A stretch of 51,812 bases of DNA from Eubacteriales bacterium (GTDB lineage Bacteria > Bacillota > Clostridia > Christensenellales > Aristaeellaceae). The number at the start of each line of letters is the position of its first letter. The stretch's first letter is position 1. Below are positions 24,724-32,673 of the stretch, in pieces. Below the pieces are notes generated by a model. It was not told the DNA's origin. It saw only the letters and a list, made by a program, of their open reading frames with translations, and did not search any database. Both the position numbers and the translations under genes were made by a program. The DNA lies in assembly GCA_028693055.1 (NCBI GenBank), contig JAQUWD010000024.1:1-51812 (forward strand). Reading direction: 5' to 3'.

Positions 24724-25208
24724 TGTGCGACCCCTCTTTCTTTCAAAATTTCTTCTAGTTTTTTTCGTCCTCGGGATAAGCGACTAGAAATGGTTCCCTC
24801 GGGAAGCTCCAGCATTTCCGCAATCTCGCTGATTCCGTAGCCTTGATAGTAATAAAGCATGATGGCCTCCCGAAATGTGGTGGGCAGCTCATGGATGGCC
24901 GTCATCATGGCTTCCTCGTCCTCCCGTTTTTCATGGTCGTCCTCTGCGGGGATCATTTCAAAAGCGGGGCTGCCCAGCACCACGCGCTTAATCCAAGCGC
25001 CGCGCCATAGATCTCTGCAGCGGTTCAGGGCCACCTTCAGCAGCCATGCTTTTTCCCTTCCCTCTTGCAGCTGCGGCGCATTGGTCATCAGGCGAACAAA
25101 AACATCCTGACAAACATCCTCCGCTCGCTGTCGGTCGCCCAAATAAAAGTAGCTAACGCGCAAAACATCATTGGCGTACTTTTCATATAGCTCCTCAAAG
25201 TTCGTCAT
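24720..25208 (-). CDS. ECF-type RNA polymerase sigma factor
   Basis: The 162-residue sigma-70 family protein has region 2 (YEKYANDVLRVSYFYLGDRQ, then AEDVCQDVFVRL) and region 4 (IHELPTTFREAIMLYYYQGY, GISEIAEMLELPEGTISSRL). It belongs to the small ECF group that directs transcription of envelope-response genes when released by the anti-sigma. ATG at 25208 follows CGGAGGG. An imperfect stem (25235-25241 with 25251-25257) lies in the leader. Confidence 0.94.
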   Translation of the reverse strand: MTNFEELYEKYANDVLRVSYFYLGDRQRAEDVCQDVFVRLMTNAPQLQEGREKAWLLKVALNRCRDLWRGAWIKRVVLGSPAFEMIPAEDDHEKREDEEAMMTAIHELPTTFREAIMLYYYQGYGISEIAEMLELPEGTISSRLSRGRKKLEEILKERGVAQ

Positions 25209-25349
25209 TCACGCCCTCCGTAATCCATACCCGAATGAGCGGATGTTCCGCGCTCATAGAATGAAACGAAATGAAGGACTTAATCCTTGCATCATTCGGA
25301 GAAAAAAAGCAAAATTATCTATTTCAATTCTCTTACATACTTGTAACAA

Positions 25350-25380
25350 TAAAACAAGCCGCCATGCTGAAGGCACGGCG
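25350..25380 (-). terminator. Terminator of the zinc-ribbon gene
   Basis: In minus sense CGCCGTGC pairs with GCATGGCG (8 bp with one G-T, 25360-25367 with 25373-25380) and is followed by the T-rich GCTTGTTTTATTG. Confidence 0.65.
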
Positions 25381-25402
25381 ACCCGTTACTTTATCGAAAG
25401 AC

Positions 25403-25681
25403 TTACGCCTGACGATGAGCGGCGAAACACTCGCTGCAATAGATGGGACGATCGCTCTTGGGAATGAAAGGAACCGTGGTGGGCTTTCCGCAGGCGGCGC
25501 AAGTCGTCTCGTAGGACTCACGGGGAGCGGCAGCACGGCTAGCCTTACGGGCAGAACGGCAGTCCTTGCAGCGGGTGGGCTCGTTCTGGAAGCCTTTCTC
25601 CGCATAGAACTCCTGCTCACCAGCGGTGAACACGAATTCCGCGCCACAGTCACGGCACACCAACGTCTTGTCTTCGTACAT
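25403..25681 (-). CDS. Small zinc-ribbon protein
   Basis: This 92-residue protein has four CxxC knuckles forming two probable zinc sites: CRDCGAEF with CKDCRSARKASR, and CAACGKPT with CSECF. The first half (LVCRDCGAEFVFTAGEQEFY, EKGFQNEPTRCKDCR) is the widespread zinc-ribbon domain found in many short Firmicutes proteins. The function is unknown; nucleic-acid binding is plausible. ATG at 25681 follows CGGAGGAT. It is preceded by an unusually long leader. Confidence 0.88.
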   Translation of the reverse strand: MYEDKTLVCRDCGAEFVFTAGEQEFYAEKGFQNEPTRCKDCRSARKASRAAAPRESYETTCAACGKPTTVPFIPKSDRPIYCSECFAAHRQA

Positions 25682-25921
25682 GATAGGGTATCCTCCGATT
25701 TCAATTGAGATTGTGCATTCGGCTGACCTGGTTTTTGCCCCCACACTCGCCGACAGGAGGGTCTGCTCATCGTCTTCGCGCCCTACTCGCCCTCTCTCGC
25801 CGCACCGCGGCGGTCGGACTTACCACTAGAACGCGCCATGCTCGCCGGGGCTTTGCCCGGTTTACGTGGACCGCTTTGCCCGCGTCTGGCATCGGCTTGC
25901 AACCACAGACCCGAATGCAAC
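25682..25921 (-). promoter_or_regulatory. Long, GC-rich leader of the zinc-ribbon gene
   Basis: About 240 nt separate the predicted transcription start from the ATG. The leader is far richer in G and C than the flanking intergenic DNA and holds stems such as CCGGGC-AAAG-CCCCGG-like sequence (25845-25860) and CGCCGC-ACC-GCGGCG (25798-25812). Short basic reading frames (for example 25767-25892 and 25783-25839, minus) lack ribosome sites. It may be a structured regulatory RNA region; no known riboswitch is recognised. Confidence 0.45.
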
Positions 25922-25927
25922 GCACAC

Positions 25928-25956
25928 ATTATAGCGTTCTTTTCGCCAAATTACAA
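25928..25956 (-). promoter_or_regulatory. Promoter of the zinc-ribbon gene
   Basis: In minus sense TTGTAA (25956-25951) and TATAAT (25933-25928) are spaced by 17 nt. It sets the leader length at about 240 nt. Confidence 0.7.
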
Positions 25957-26127
25957 GCATTGTTTTTGTATATTTATTGCATGGGCTCCTAAAATTAGGG
26001 AATAAAAGACTTTATTCCCCATCTTTACTTCCGATTCCGGCTATGATATGCTTATCATTGTAAAAATTGGACTGAAAGAACGTCGCGCCTGATGTGGTAG
26101 CGTGGCACATGCACAGGAGGATTGCGC
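25957..26127. other. Intergenic stretch before the Na/phosphate symporter gene
   Basis: With the leader to its left this completes a 446-nt gap without a gene. It is AT-rich and holds a perfect 9-bp stem, GGGAATAAA (25998-26006) with TTTATTCCC (26011-26019), closing a 4-nt loop and lacking a T-run; it could be an operator. No confident promoter was found for the symporter gene. Confidence 0.4.
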
Positions 26128-27765
26128 ATGAATGGAATGACGGTACTCTCTCTCTTAGGCGGTTTAGGTCTCTTTTTATTTGGCATCAAAACCATGGGCG
26201 AAGGTCTGGAATTAGCCGCGGGCAATAAAATGAAGCGGCTATTGGAAATACTGACCCGCAATAAGCTGTTGGCTGTGCTGGTGGGCGCATTGATCACGGG
26301 CGTTATCCAATCCAGCAGCGCCACCACTGTGATGGTGGTGGGTTTCGTGAATGCTGGGCTTTTACAGCTCAGTCAAGCCGTGGGCGTGATCATGGGGGCC
26401 AACATCGGCACTACGGTTACTTCCTTAATGTTGTCCGTGAAGCTTAACTTTGGCGTACTGTTCACCGCTGTCGGCGCGATTTGCCAGCTGGCGGGCAATC
26501 GTTCGTCCTTTAAGCTAATGGGGCAGATCACCATGGGTCTTGGCATGCTGTTTGTGGGAATGGATACCATGACCAGCGCCATGGAGCCCATGCAAAGCTG
26601 GCAAGGGTTCAGCGATATGATTCTTTTTGCCTCCAATCCTTTTGTAGGGGTTCTCGTAGGCGCGCTGATCACGGCGCTGCTGCAAAGTAGCTCCGCTAGC
26701 GTCGGTATATTACAGGCTTTAGCCGCTTCTGGGGCTATTTCCCTCCAAGCCTCCATGTTCATCCTCTTTGGACAAAATATCGGTACCTGCGTCACCGCTT
26801 TGCTGGCTTCTGTGGGCGCGAACCATACCGCACGCCGGGCAGCCATTGTTCATCTGCTGTTCAATGTGATCGGCACAGCCATTTTTATCGTCATTGCGCT
26901 GCTGCTTCCCTTTGCCGAATGGGTGCAGGCTTTGGCTGGCGACAACCTGCGGCTGCAAATTGCCTTTGCGCATATCATCTTCAACATTGTCACCACTACG
27001 CTCCTGTTGCCTTTGGCCGGTCTGCTGGAAAAGCTAGCCTGTTTGGTGGTTCGCGGGGAGGACAAGTTTGTGGAGCCGATGCGGCTGCAATATTTTGATA
27101 ACCGTCTGTTCTCCACCCCGCCGGTCGCCGTTCACCAGTTGTTCCGAGAGGTGAAGCGTATGGCGGAAATCGTATGCAATAACTATCGCTTTGCCATCCA
27201 GTACTTCTTTGCTCCCAAGGGAATGGATGAAAGCGAGTTTAACAACCGCGAAGAGGTCATCGATTATCTGAACGCAGAGATCACCCAAAACCTGATTGAG
27301 GTCAAGGGGCTTAGCCTTGGCTCCTCCGACATTCATTTGGTCGGCTCCCTGTTCCATGTGGTAAACGACCTTGAACGCATGGGAGATCATGCCACCAACA
27401 TTATGGAAATCGGTGCGGCGCGAAAAAAAGAAAAGAGCAAGTTTTCCGCAAAGGCGGAGCACGAAATAGAAAATCTAACCCAGCTGGTCACCTCCATGGT
27501 CGAAAAAAGCATTCATATTGTTGACCAGCAGATAACAGACGTGGATATCATCGGCGAGGTGTTCGAGCTGGAAAGTCAAGTGGATACACTCTGCGAGGAA
27601 CTGGCGGATCATCACGTCGATCGTGTGAAGAATAAAAAGTGCACGCCGAAAAACGGCATGCTGTATCTGGATATGCTCAATAATCTGGAACGAATTGCCG
27701 ACCATGCGGATAATTTGGCCTCCTCTGTAGAAAGCCACGACGACGCTAGCCGGCTCCTGTGGTAA
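26128..27765 (+). CDS. Na+/phosphate symporter with PhoU-like domain (NptA/YjbB family)
   Basis: This 545-residue membrane protein imports or exports phosphate with sodium. The membrane part (1 to about 310) contains the two inverted repeats with the QSSSA signature: TGVIQSSSATTVMVVGFVNAG and ALLQSSSASVGILQALAASG, plus GANIGTTVTS and GQNIGTCVTA. The C-terminal part (about 340-545) is a helical PhoU-like domain (NDLERMGDHATNIMEIG, NLERIADHADNLA). ATG at 26128 lies 7 nt after AGGAGG; a TTG 6 nt earlier is too close to it. Stands alone, ended by the hairpin at 27792-27833. Confidence 0.93.
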   Translation: MNGMTVLSLLGGLGLFLFGIKTMGEGLELAAGNKMKRLLEILTRNKLLAVLVGALITGVIQSSSATTVMVVGFVNAGLLQLSQAVGVIMGANIGTTVTSLMLSVKLNFGVLFTAVGAICQLAGNRSSFKLMGQITMGLGMLFVGMDTMTSAMEPMQSWQGFSDMILFASNPFVGVLVGALITALLQSSSASVGILQALAASGAISLQASMFILFGQNIGTCVTALLASVGANHTARRAAIVHLLFNVIGTAIFIVIALLLPFAEWVQALAGDNLRLQIAFAHIIFNIVTTTLLLPLAGLLEKLACLVVRGEDKFVEPMRLQYFDNRLFSTPPVAVHQLFREVKRMAEIVCNNYRFAIQYFFAPKGMDESEFNNREEVIDYLNAEITQNLIEVKGLSLGSSDIHLVGSLFHVVNDLERMGDHATNIMEIGAARKKEKSKFSAKAEHEIENLTQLVTSMVEKSIHIVDQQITDVDIIGEVFELESQVDTLCEELADHHVDRVKNKKCTPKNGMLYLDMLNNLERIADHADNLASSVESHDDASRLLW

Positions 27766-27791
27766 GAATACATTTCTCTTGGTGCATCAAA

Positions 27792-27833
27792 GAAACGGGC
27801 GTTATCCCCCTTCAAGGGGAACACGCCCGTTTC
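27792..27833. terminator. Terminator-like hairpin after the symporter gene
   Basis: GAAACGGGCG (27792-27801) pairs with CGCCCGTTTC (27824-27833), and the loop holds a second stem CCCCTT-C-AAGGGG. There is only TTT at the end of the stem and no longer T-run. Confidence 0.6.
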
Positions 27834-27987
27834 ATGCTTGGCAAAGCATGTAGCTTATCTCAAAGACGAATTAACAAAAGTTCACAGAAGGAACAGATAA
27901 TTTACACATTGTGAGTTATAATAAATAGAGTGCTATCGTTTGCGGTAGACATGATACCTTTTATCAGAAAGGGAGGACTGCCAGCCT

Positions 27988-28800
27988 ATGCATCTCACTC
28001 ATCCAAGGCAGCAGGTCATCTTGGCGCGTTTTCTCGCATTTGTATTTCTATGCGCCGGTTTGTGTTATCAATCCGCCGCAATCGCAGCTTCGCTCCAAGG
28101 CCCACAGGTATCCTCCGGGGACGTCTCTTCCTTTATCAAGAGCAGCACCGCGGGCGTGATCACCGTAGCCTTTAAAAACGTGGATAGCGCTCCTTTATCC
28201 GTTACGGTATCCCCTGCCGATTTATCCAGTAGCCAAATGCTCACAGCAAATAGCGACTATGTTTTTTTAATCGATACTAGGTCCACCACGCTCACCCTTC
28301 AATATAGCTATTTAAGCACGCTGAACTTGGGCGGCTATACAGCCAGCGTCGTTTTTGCCAACGGCGCCGTGCCCTTTTCCTTCTACGTCTTGGAGCAAAA
28401 CACAATTCTTTTCGTAACGCAGCCGGAAACGGTGACAGTGGATATCGGCGGCAGCGCCACCTTCATCGTCAAGGTAACAGGCTCCTCCGGATATAGCTAT
28501 CAATGGCAGCGTAAAAGCCGAACAGGCTGGAAAAACCTTTCCAAGGCCACGGGCAGCACGTTGATATTGCAAAACGTGCAGGGATATCTGCAGGGCTATC
28601 ACTATCGCTGTAAGGTATCCAGCCTTGCCGGGGAAGCCTATAGTAACGAGGTAAGGCTGTTTATGAATAACGTTCCCGCCACTGGAGATAACGCTCACTT
28701 GATCCTTTACGCCTGTAGCGCACTGCTCGCCCTTGGCGGTATGGTGGGATGTCTGCTGTTTTCCTGTAGTCAAAAAAAGAACCACGTGGAAATGTATTAG
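27988..28800 (+). CDS. Secreted Ig-like domain protein with probable sortase anchor
   Basis: This 270-residue exported protein has a signal peptide (about 1-35, hydrophobic LARFLAFVFLCAGLC, then AAIAAS), a beta-rich N-terminal domain, an Ig-like domain (about 135-226: VTQPETVTVDIGGSATFIV, YSYQWQRK, YHYRCKVSS), then VPATGD near residue 229, a hydrophobic segment and a charged tail (SQKKNHVEMY). The last three elements are the layout of an LPxTG-type wall-sorting signal with Val for Leu. Attachment to the cell wall by a sortase is therefore likely; no sortase gene is in the window. Its own promoter is weak (TATAAT at 27917-27922). Confidence 0.8.
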   Translation: MHLTHPRQQVILARFLAFVFLCAGLCYQSAAIAASLQGPQVSSGDVSSFIKSSTAGVITVAFKNVDSAPLSVTVSPADLSSSQMLTANSDYVFLIDTRSTTLTLQYSYLSTLNLGGYTASVVFANGAVPFSFYVLEQNTILFVTQPETVTVDIGGSATFIVKVTGSSGYSYQWQRKSRTGWKNLSKATGSTLILQNVQGYLQGYHYRCKVSSLAGEAYSNEVRLFMNNVPATGDNAHLILYACSALLALGGMVGCLLFSCSQKKNHVEMY

Positions 28801-28805
28801 TAAGG

Positions 28806-28836
28806 AAAAAATGCCCGCCAATCGGCGGGCATTTTT
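28806..28836. terminator. Strong bidirectional terminator after the Ig-like protein gene
   Basis: AAAAAATGCCCGCC (28806-28819) pairs with GGCGGGCATTTTT (28824-28836) around a 4-nt loop, with A-run and T-run flanks. Confidence 0.92.
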
Positions 28837-28864
28837 GAGGGTCAAGGGATGTAAATCAAGAGAT

Positions 28865-28915
28865 GTGGGGTCAAGGGGCCTCAGGCCCCTTGCGGGGTTT
28901 GGGGCAGCGCCCCAT
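28865..28915. repeat. Dispersed two-hairpin repeat, copy C
   Basis: CAAGGGGCC-TCA-GGCCCCTTG (28872-28892) is a perfect 9-bp stem, followed by CGGGGTTT and then GGGGC-AGC-GCCCC (28901-28913). The same architecture recurs twice at 44068-44219 with a different but still perfect first stem, so this is a member of one repeat family. It lies in the 210-nt gap between the Ig-like gene and pepT. Confidence 0.75.
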
Positions 28916-29010
28916 TTCCCCGTGCCGCAGCACATTCCCCCGAAGCAATGCTGCCAAAGGCAGCGAGCGACCCCCCATACCCAACTATGCTTTTATTTCT
29001 TCGCATAACG

Positions 29011-30210
29011 TTAAGCACGTACTAGCTCCACCAGCATGCGGGCGTTCTTCTCCATTTCCGGGATGGACGCATATTCCATGACGCCGTGAATGTTGTAACC
29101 GCCGGTAGGTAGATTGGGGCAGGGCAGGCCTTCGTAGGATAAGCGCGCGCCGTCTGTACCGCCGCGAATGGGTACCAAAACGGGTTCGTCTCCCACAGCA
29201 CGGAAGGCCTTAAACGCCCGCTCGATTACCTCGGGATGCTCGTCAATCTTCTCTTTCATGTTGTAGTAGCTGTCCTTCAACTCCAGCTCTACCGTGCCTT
29301 CTCCAAAACGGACATTCATCAGTGCAGCGCAGCCGCGAAGGTATTCCTTGCGCGCCTCAAACTTTGCCCAGTCATGATCTCTCACGATATAACGTAGCTG
29401 TGCGCTGACCTCGTCACCCTTGATGCTGTTTAGGTGGTAAAAGCCCTCTCTGTTCTCCGTGTGCTCGGGGGTTTCGCTCTGGGGTAGCAAGGATGCAAAC
29501 ACCATGGCAATTCTGGCGGCATTGACCATTTTATCCTTAGCGGAGCCGGGATGAATGTTAAAGCCGTGAACGTTTACCACCGCCGAGCAGGCGTTGAAGT
29601 TCTCGCACTCTAGCTCGCCGGGTGCACCGCCGTCCACCGTATAGGCGAAGTCCGCGCCAAAGCCCGCCACGTCAAAATGATCCGAGCCCTCGCCAATTTC
29701 CTCGTCGGGCGTAAAGCCGATGCAGATCTTTCCATGCTTGATTTCCGGATGCGTCAATAGCTCCTCGCATAAGGCCATGATCTCCGCAACGCCCGCCTTG
29801 TCGTCCGCGCCAAGTAAGGTAGTTCCGTCCGTCAAAACCAGCTCGTGCCCAACGTGCTTCTTCAGACATTCAAAGCTTTCCGGATTCATGATGTACCCGT
29901 TCCCCACCTCCAGCTCGCCACCCTGATAAACGACACACCGGGCGTGAACCGGCCCTGTGGGTACAGCAGCAGCCGTGTCCATATGAGCGATCAATCCAAT
30001 AGCAGGCTGATTGTCCACATTGGCGGGAATTTCTGCATACACATAGCAGAACTCACTGAGGCGTACATTGGACGCCCCTAGCTCCTTTAGTTCCTTTTCC
30101 AGTAGCCGTCCCATTTCCCATTGCTTTTCCGTGGACGGGGTGGTTCCCGTTTCCTCGCTGGAGCCGGAATCAATGGCTACATACCTCAAAAAGCGTTCCT
30201 TCACATTCAT
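29011..30210 (-). CDS. pepT: Peptidase T (tripeptidase)
   Basis: PepT releases the N-terminal residue from tripeptides in the cytosol. The 399-residue M20B metallopeptidase has the metal ligands in LIAHMDTA, TLLGADDKAG, GFTPDEEIGEGSDHF, VDGGAPGELECENF and the C-terminal IRGGTDGARLSYEGLPCPNL and GGYNIHGVMEYAS. ATG at 30210 follows AAGGAGG. The ATP-grasp gene ends 27 nt upstream on the same strand, so read-through from that operon is likely. Confidence 0.96.
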   Translation of the reverse strand: MNVKERFLRYVAIDSGSSEETGTTPSTEKQWEMGRLLEKELKELGASNVRLSEFCYVYAEIPANVDNQPAIGLIAHMDTAAAVPTGPVHARCVVYQGGELEVGNGYIMNPESFECLKKHVGHELVLTDGTTLLGADDKAGVAEIMALCEELLTHPEIKHGKICIGFTPDEEIGEGSDHFDVAGFGADFAYTVDGGAPGELECENFNACSAVVNVHGFNIHPGSAKDKMVNAARIAMVFASLLPQSETPEHTENREGFYHLNSIKGDEVSAQLRYIVRDHDWAKFEARKEYLRGCAALMNVRFGEGTVELELKDSYYNMKEKIDEHPEVIERAFKAFRAVGDEPVLVPIRGGTDGARLSYEGLPCPNLPTGGYNIHGVMEYASIPEMEKNARMLVELVRA

Positions 30211-30237
30211 ATTGTTATCCTCCTTATCCTTTCTCTG

Positions 30238-31179
30238 CTATTCTGTGATAACCAACTGATTTTTGCGAACAATCGTTACACTGCGAAAATCCGGCAGGCT
30301 TCCCATGGACGCGCCCTCATGGCAGCGGAGCATCATCTCGGCGAAATCCGCGCCAGCCAGCATGCTAAAGCCAACGCCGCCGGAAAAACGAGGGTTGACC
30401 TCCAAAAAGTAAAAATCGCAGCCATGCTCGATAAACTCCATATTTACAACGCCAACCAAATCAATCGTTTGGGCAATGCCCTTGCAAACCTCTTCTAGAG
30501 GATGATTGGGCGCCGTCTGAACCGTCATGCCCAAGCCGCTGGGATTGCGCAAGAGCTCCTTTCGGGCGGCGGTACACACCTGCCCGAAGCTGTCGCGAGC
30601 CACGTCCACCGTCCATACGGAGCCGCTGAGATAAGGCTGCGCGATATAATCCGTTCGAGCCGCCAACGCTGCACGGAAAGCCTCGGCGTTTTCCGCAATA
30701 GCCTGTCCCTGACTGCTGCGCCCACGACGGGGCTTTAGCATCACGGGATAAGCCTGGGGTTCTGCGACATAAGGGTCAAAGGTAGGCACAACCGTGCATA
30801 TCCCCGCCTTCCCCAGCAACCGATTCATGGCCTCCTTGTCGCGGCAGAGACTGGCAACCTTTTCATCCGGCACACAGAGTACGCAGCCCATTTCCAGAAA
30901 CTCCCCTTTGAGAGGGCAAAGCGCGTCTACCTCCGGGTCCGTAAGTGGAATCAAGGCGTCAATCGAGTACTCCTCCACCGCCGCTTTGATTCGCTCTAAA
31001 TAGGGCTTCCCCTCCGTCGCAAGCCCCACCTGAAAAAAAGCGTCCGTTTCCATGGAGGCGGCGTTCCAGCTGCGGTTGTAAAGATCGCAGCCGACAACCC
31101 GATACCCCATTTGCTTGTAGCGCTCCATCACAGGAGCCGCCGACATGGAACCAACGGCGGTTAAAAGCACTGTTTTCAT
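30238..31179 (-). CDS. ATP-grasp family ligase of a surface-polymer operon
   Basis: This 313-residue protein has an N-terminal Rossmann-like domain (MKTVLLTAVGSMSAAPVM, GCDLYNRSWNAASM) and an ATP-grasp core (about 110-290: YPVMLKPRRGRSSQGQ, VNMEFIEHGCDFYFLEVNPR FSGG). Such CarB-like proteins join a carboxylate to an amine or similar group through an acyl-phosphate; those in polysaccharide clusters probably add an amino acid or amine to a sugar. The substrate is not known. Its start overlaps the flippase stop by 4 nt. No glycosyltransferase lies in the operon. Confidence 0.85.
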   Translation of the reverse strand: MKTVLLTAVGSMSAAPVMERYKQMGYRVVGCDLYNRSWNAASMETDAFFQVGLATEGKPYLERIKAAVEEYSIDALIPLTDPEVDALCPLKGEFLEMGCVLCVPDEKVASLCRDKEAMNRLLGKAGICTVVPTFDPYVAEPQAYPVMLKPRRGRSSQGQAIAENAEAFRAALAARTDYIAQPYLSGSVWTVDVARDSFGQVCTAARKELLRNPSGLGMTVQTAPNHPLEEVCKGIAQTIDLVGVVNMEFIEHGCDFYFLEVNPRFSGGVGFSMLAGADFAEMMLRCHEGASMGSLPDFRSVTIVRKNQLVITE

Positions 31180-32648
31180 AGGTTCTCCTTTTTCTCAGCC
31201 AGTTTTCGGCTCAACGTGCGGCCCATTTCCAAAAGATATCGAAAGCTTTCCGGCTTACATACGTAGGAAAGTCCTCCATAAATCACTACTCCCGCCGGAA
31301 CCTGTACAAGCAGCATAGGCAAGGGCGCTAAGGGTAAGAAGGACAGCCCATATACTCCTGCAAACATCACCAGAGACATCACGATAGGCAGCAGAATATC
31401 CTTCAGCTGCTCAAAATAGCCATAGCCAATCAGGCGTTTGTTAGGCGTGGCGTTCACAAAGGCGGATATCAGCGTGCTAACCACCCCGCCCCACACAATA
31501 GGAAGCACGCCTTCAAAGCAAAACACAGCAACGCATAAGATTGCCACGCCATAGCTTTTTTTGATCAGCTCCAGCTTTAAAAAAACATCGCTTCGCCCTA
31601 GGGCGTTAATTGCCTGTAAATTCGCCGTGTGAATGGGATAAAATGCAAAGTCGATACAGCAGATTTGCATAAACGGCACGCAGGGCAGCCATTTGTCCGT
31701 CAAAAGCAGACGCACCAAGGGAGTGGCAACCGCCGCCAGCCCAGCCATTAAGGGTAGCACTAAAAAGCTGGAAACCATTACTGATAGGCGCATCATCTGC
31801 TTCATTCGCGGTACATCCTGCTGTTTTTCCGATAATACCGGCAGCATGACGCTTTGAATGGAGCCATTGACCGCGTTCATCACCAGCTCAGGAAACTGCT
31901 TGCCGCGGTTGAAGGAGCCCAAAGCGTCGGCATTAAACTTCTTGCCAATTACAAGGCTGCGAAGCTGCTGATAACCCGTATCCAACAGGCTGGATAGCAA
32001 AAGCTTCCATCCAAAGGCAATCAATCGCCCTACTCGCTTGCCAGAAAATAAAAAATGAGGCCGCCATTTGACCTGCAAAAGCAGCAAAACCATTAACGAG
32101 AACTGATTGCATAGCTGCTGTCCCACCAATGCCCATACACCAAAGCCGTTCATCGCCATGATAATGCCGGTTGCGCCGGAAAGCACCGTTGCCAAAAGGC
32201 TGGAAATCATCAGCTTACGAAAGGCCATTTCTCTGGCTACAACGGCGTTCTGCACTGATAGCATGGCTCCGGGAAAAAGCGCTAGCGCCAGCACCCGCAG
32301 ATACTGCGCCAACCCCGCCATCTCGTAGTAAGCCCCCAGCGCGGGCGCAATCAAAAACAGCAGGACGTACATAGCAGCCGCCATGCCAAGGCTTACGTAA
32401 AACACAGAGGAGCGATCCAGCTCGTCCACCTGCCGGCTTTGAATCAGCGCGGTATTCAGCCCGCTTTGCACAAACGCTTGGGAGATGGCGATAAAGGCCA
32501 TCAGCAGCGTCAGCACGCCGTAATCATCCGGGCTTAAGAGCCGGGCCAGCAGAATCCCGACCACGAAGGAAATGATCTGATTGCCAAAGCTCTCCGTCAG
32601 CTTAAACAAAAAGGACGAGGCAGCAGAGGCACTGCGCTTTTCGCTCAT
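31176..32648 (-). CDS. Lipid-linked oligosaccharide flippase (Wzx/TuaB-like, MOP superfamily)
   Basis: This 490-residue membrane protein with about 14 helices resembles WzxC/TuaB flippases that move lipid-linked sugars across the membrane. The N-terminal signature is clear: FLFKLTESFGNQIISFVVGI, LLARLLSPDDYGVLTLLMAF, FVQSGLNTALIQ. It lies 25 nt after the aminotransferase gene. The ATG at 32648 has AAGAGGTGAG before it. With the neighbours it suggests export of an amino-sugar-containing glycan or modified precursor. Confidence 0.92.
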   Translation of the reverse strand: MSEKRSASAASSFLFKLTESFGNQIISFVVGILLARLLSPDDYGVLTLLMAFIAISQAFVQSGLNTALIQSRQVDELDRSSVFYVSLGMAAAMYVLLFLIAPALGAYYEMAGLAQYLRVLALALFPGAMLSVQNAVVAREMAFRKLMISSLLATVLSGATGIIMAMNGFGVWALVGQQLCNQFSLMVLLLLQVKWRPHFLFSGKRVGRLIAFGWKLLLSSLLDTGYQQLRSLVIGKKFNADALGSFNRGKQFPELVMNAVNGSIQSVMLPVLSEKQQDVPRMKQMMRLSVMVSSFLVLPLMAGLAAVATPLVRLLLTDKWLPCVPFMQICCIDFAFYPIHTANLQAINALGRSDVFLKLELIKKSYGVAILCVAVFCFEGVLPIVWGGVVSTLISAFVNATPNKRLIGYGYFEQLKDILLPIVMSLVMFAGVYGLSFLPLAPLPMLLVQVPAGVVIYGGLSYVCKPESFRYLLEMGRTLSRKLAEKKENL

Positions 32649-32673
32649 AGGCTCACCTCTTTGCGGCGGGCGT

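Noticed and set aside
25767..25892. Short basic frame inside the zinc-ribbon leader (and an 18-codon frame at 25783-25839)
   Set aside because: No ribosome site and no similarity; GC-rich DNA keeps frames open by chance.
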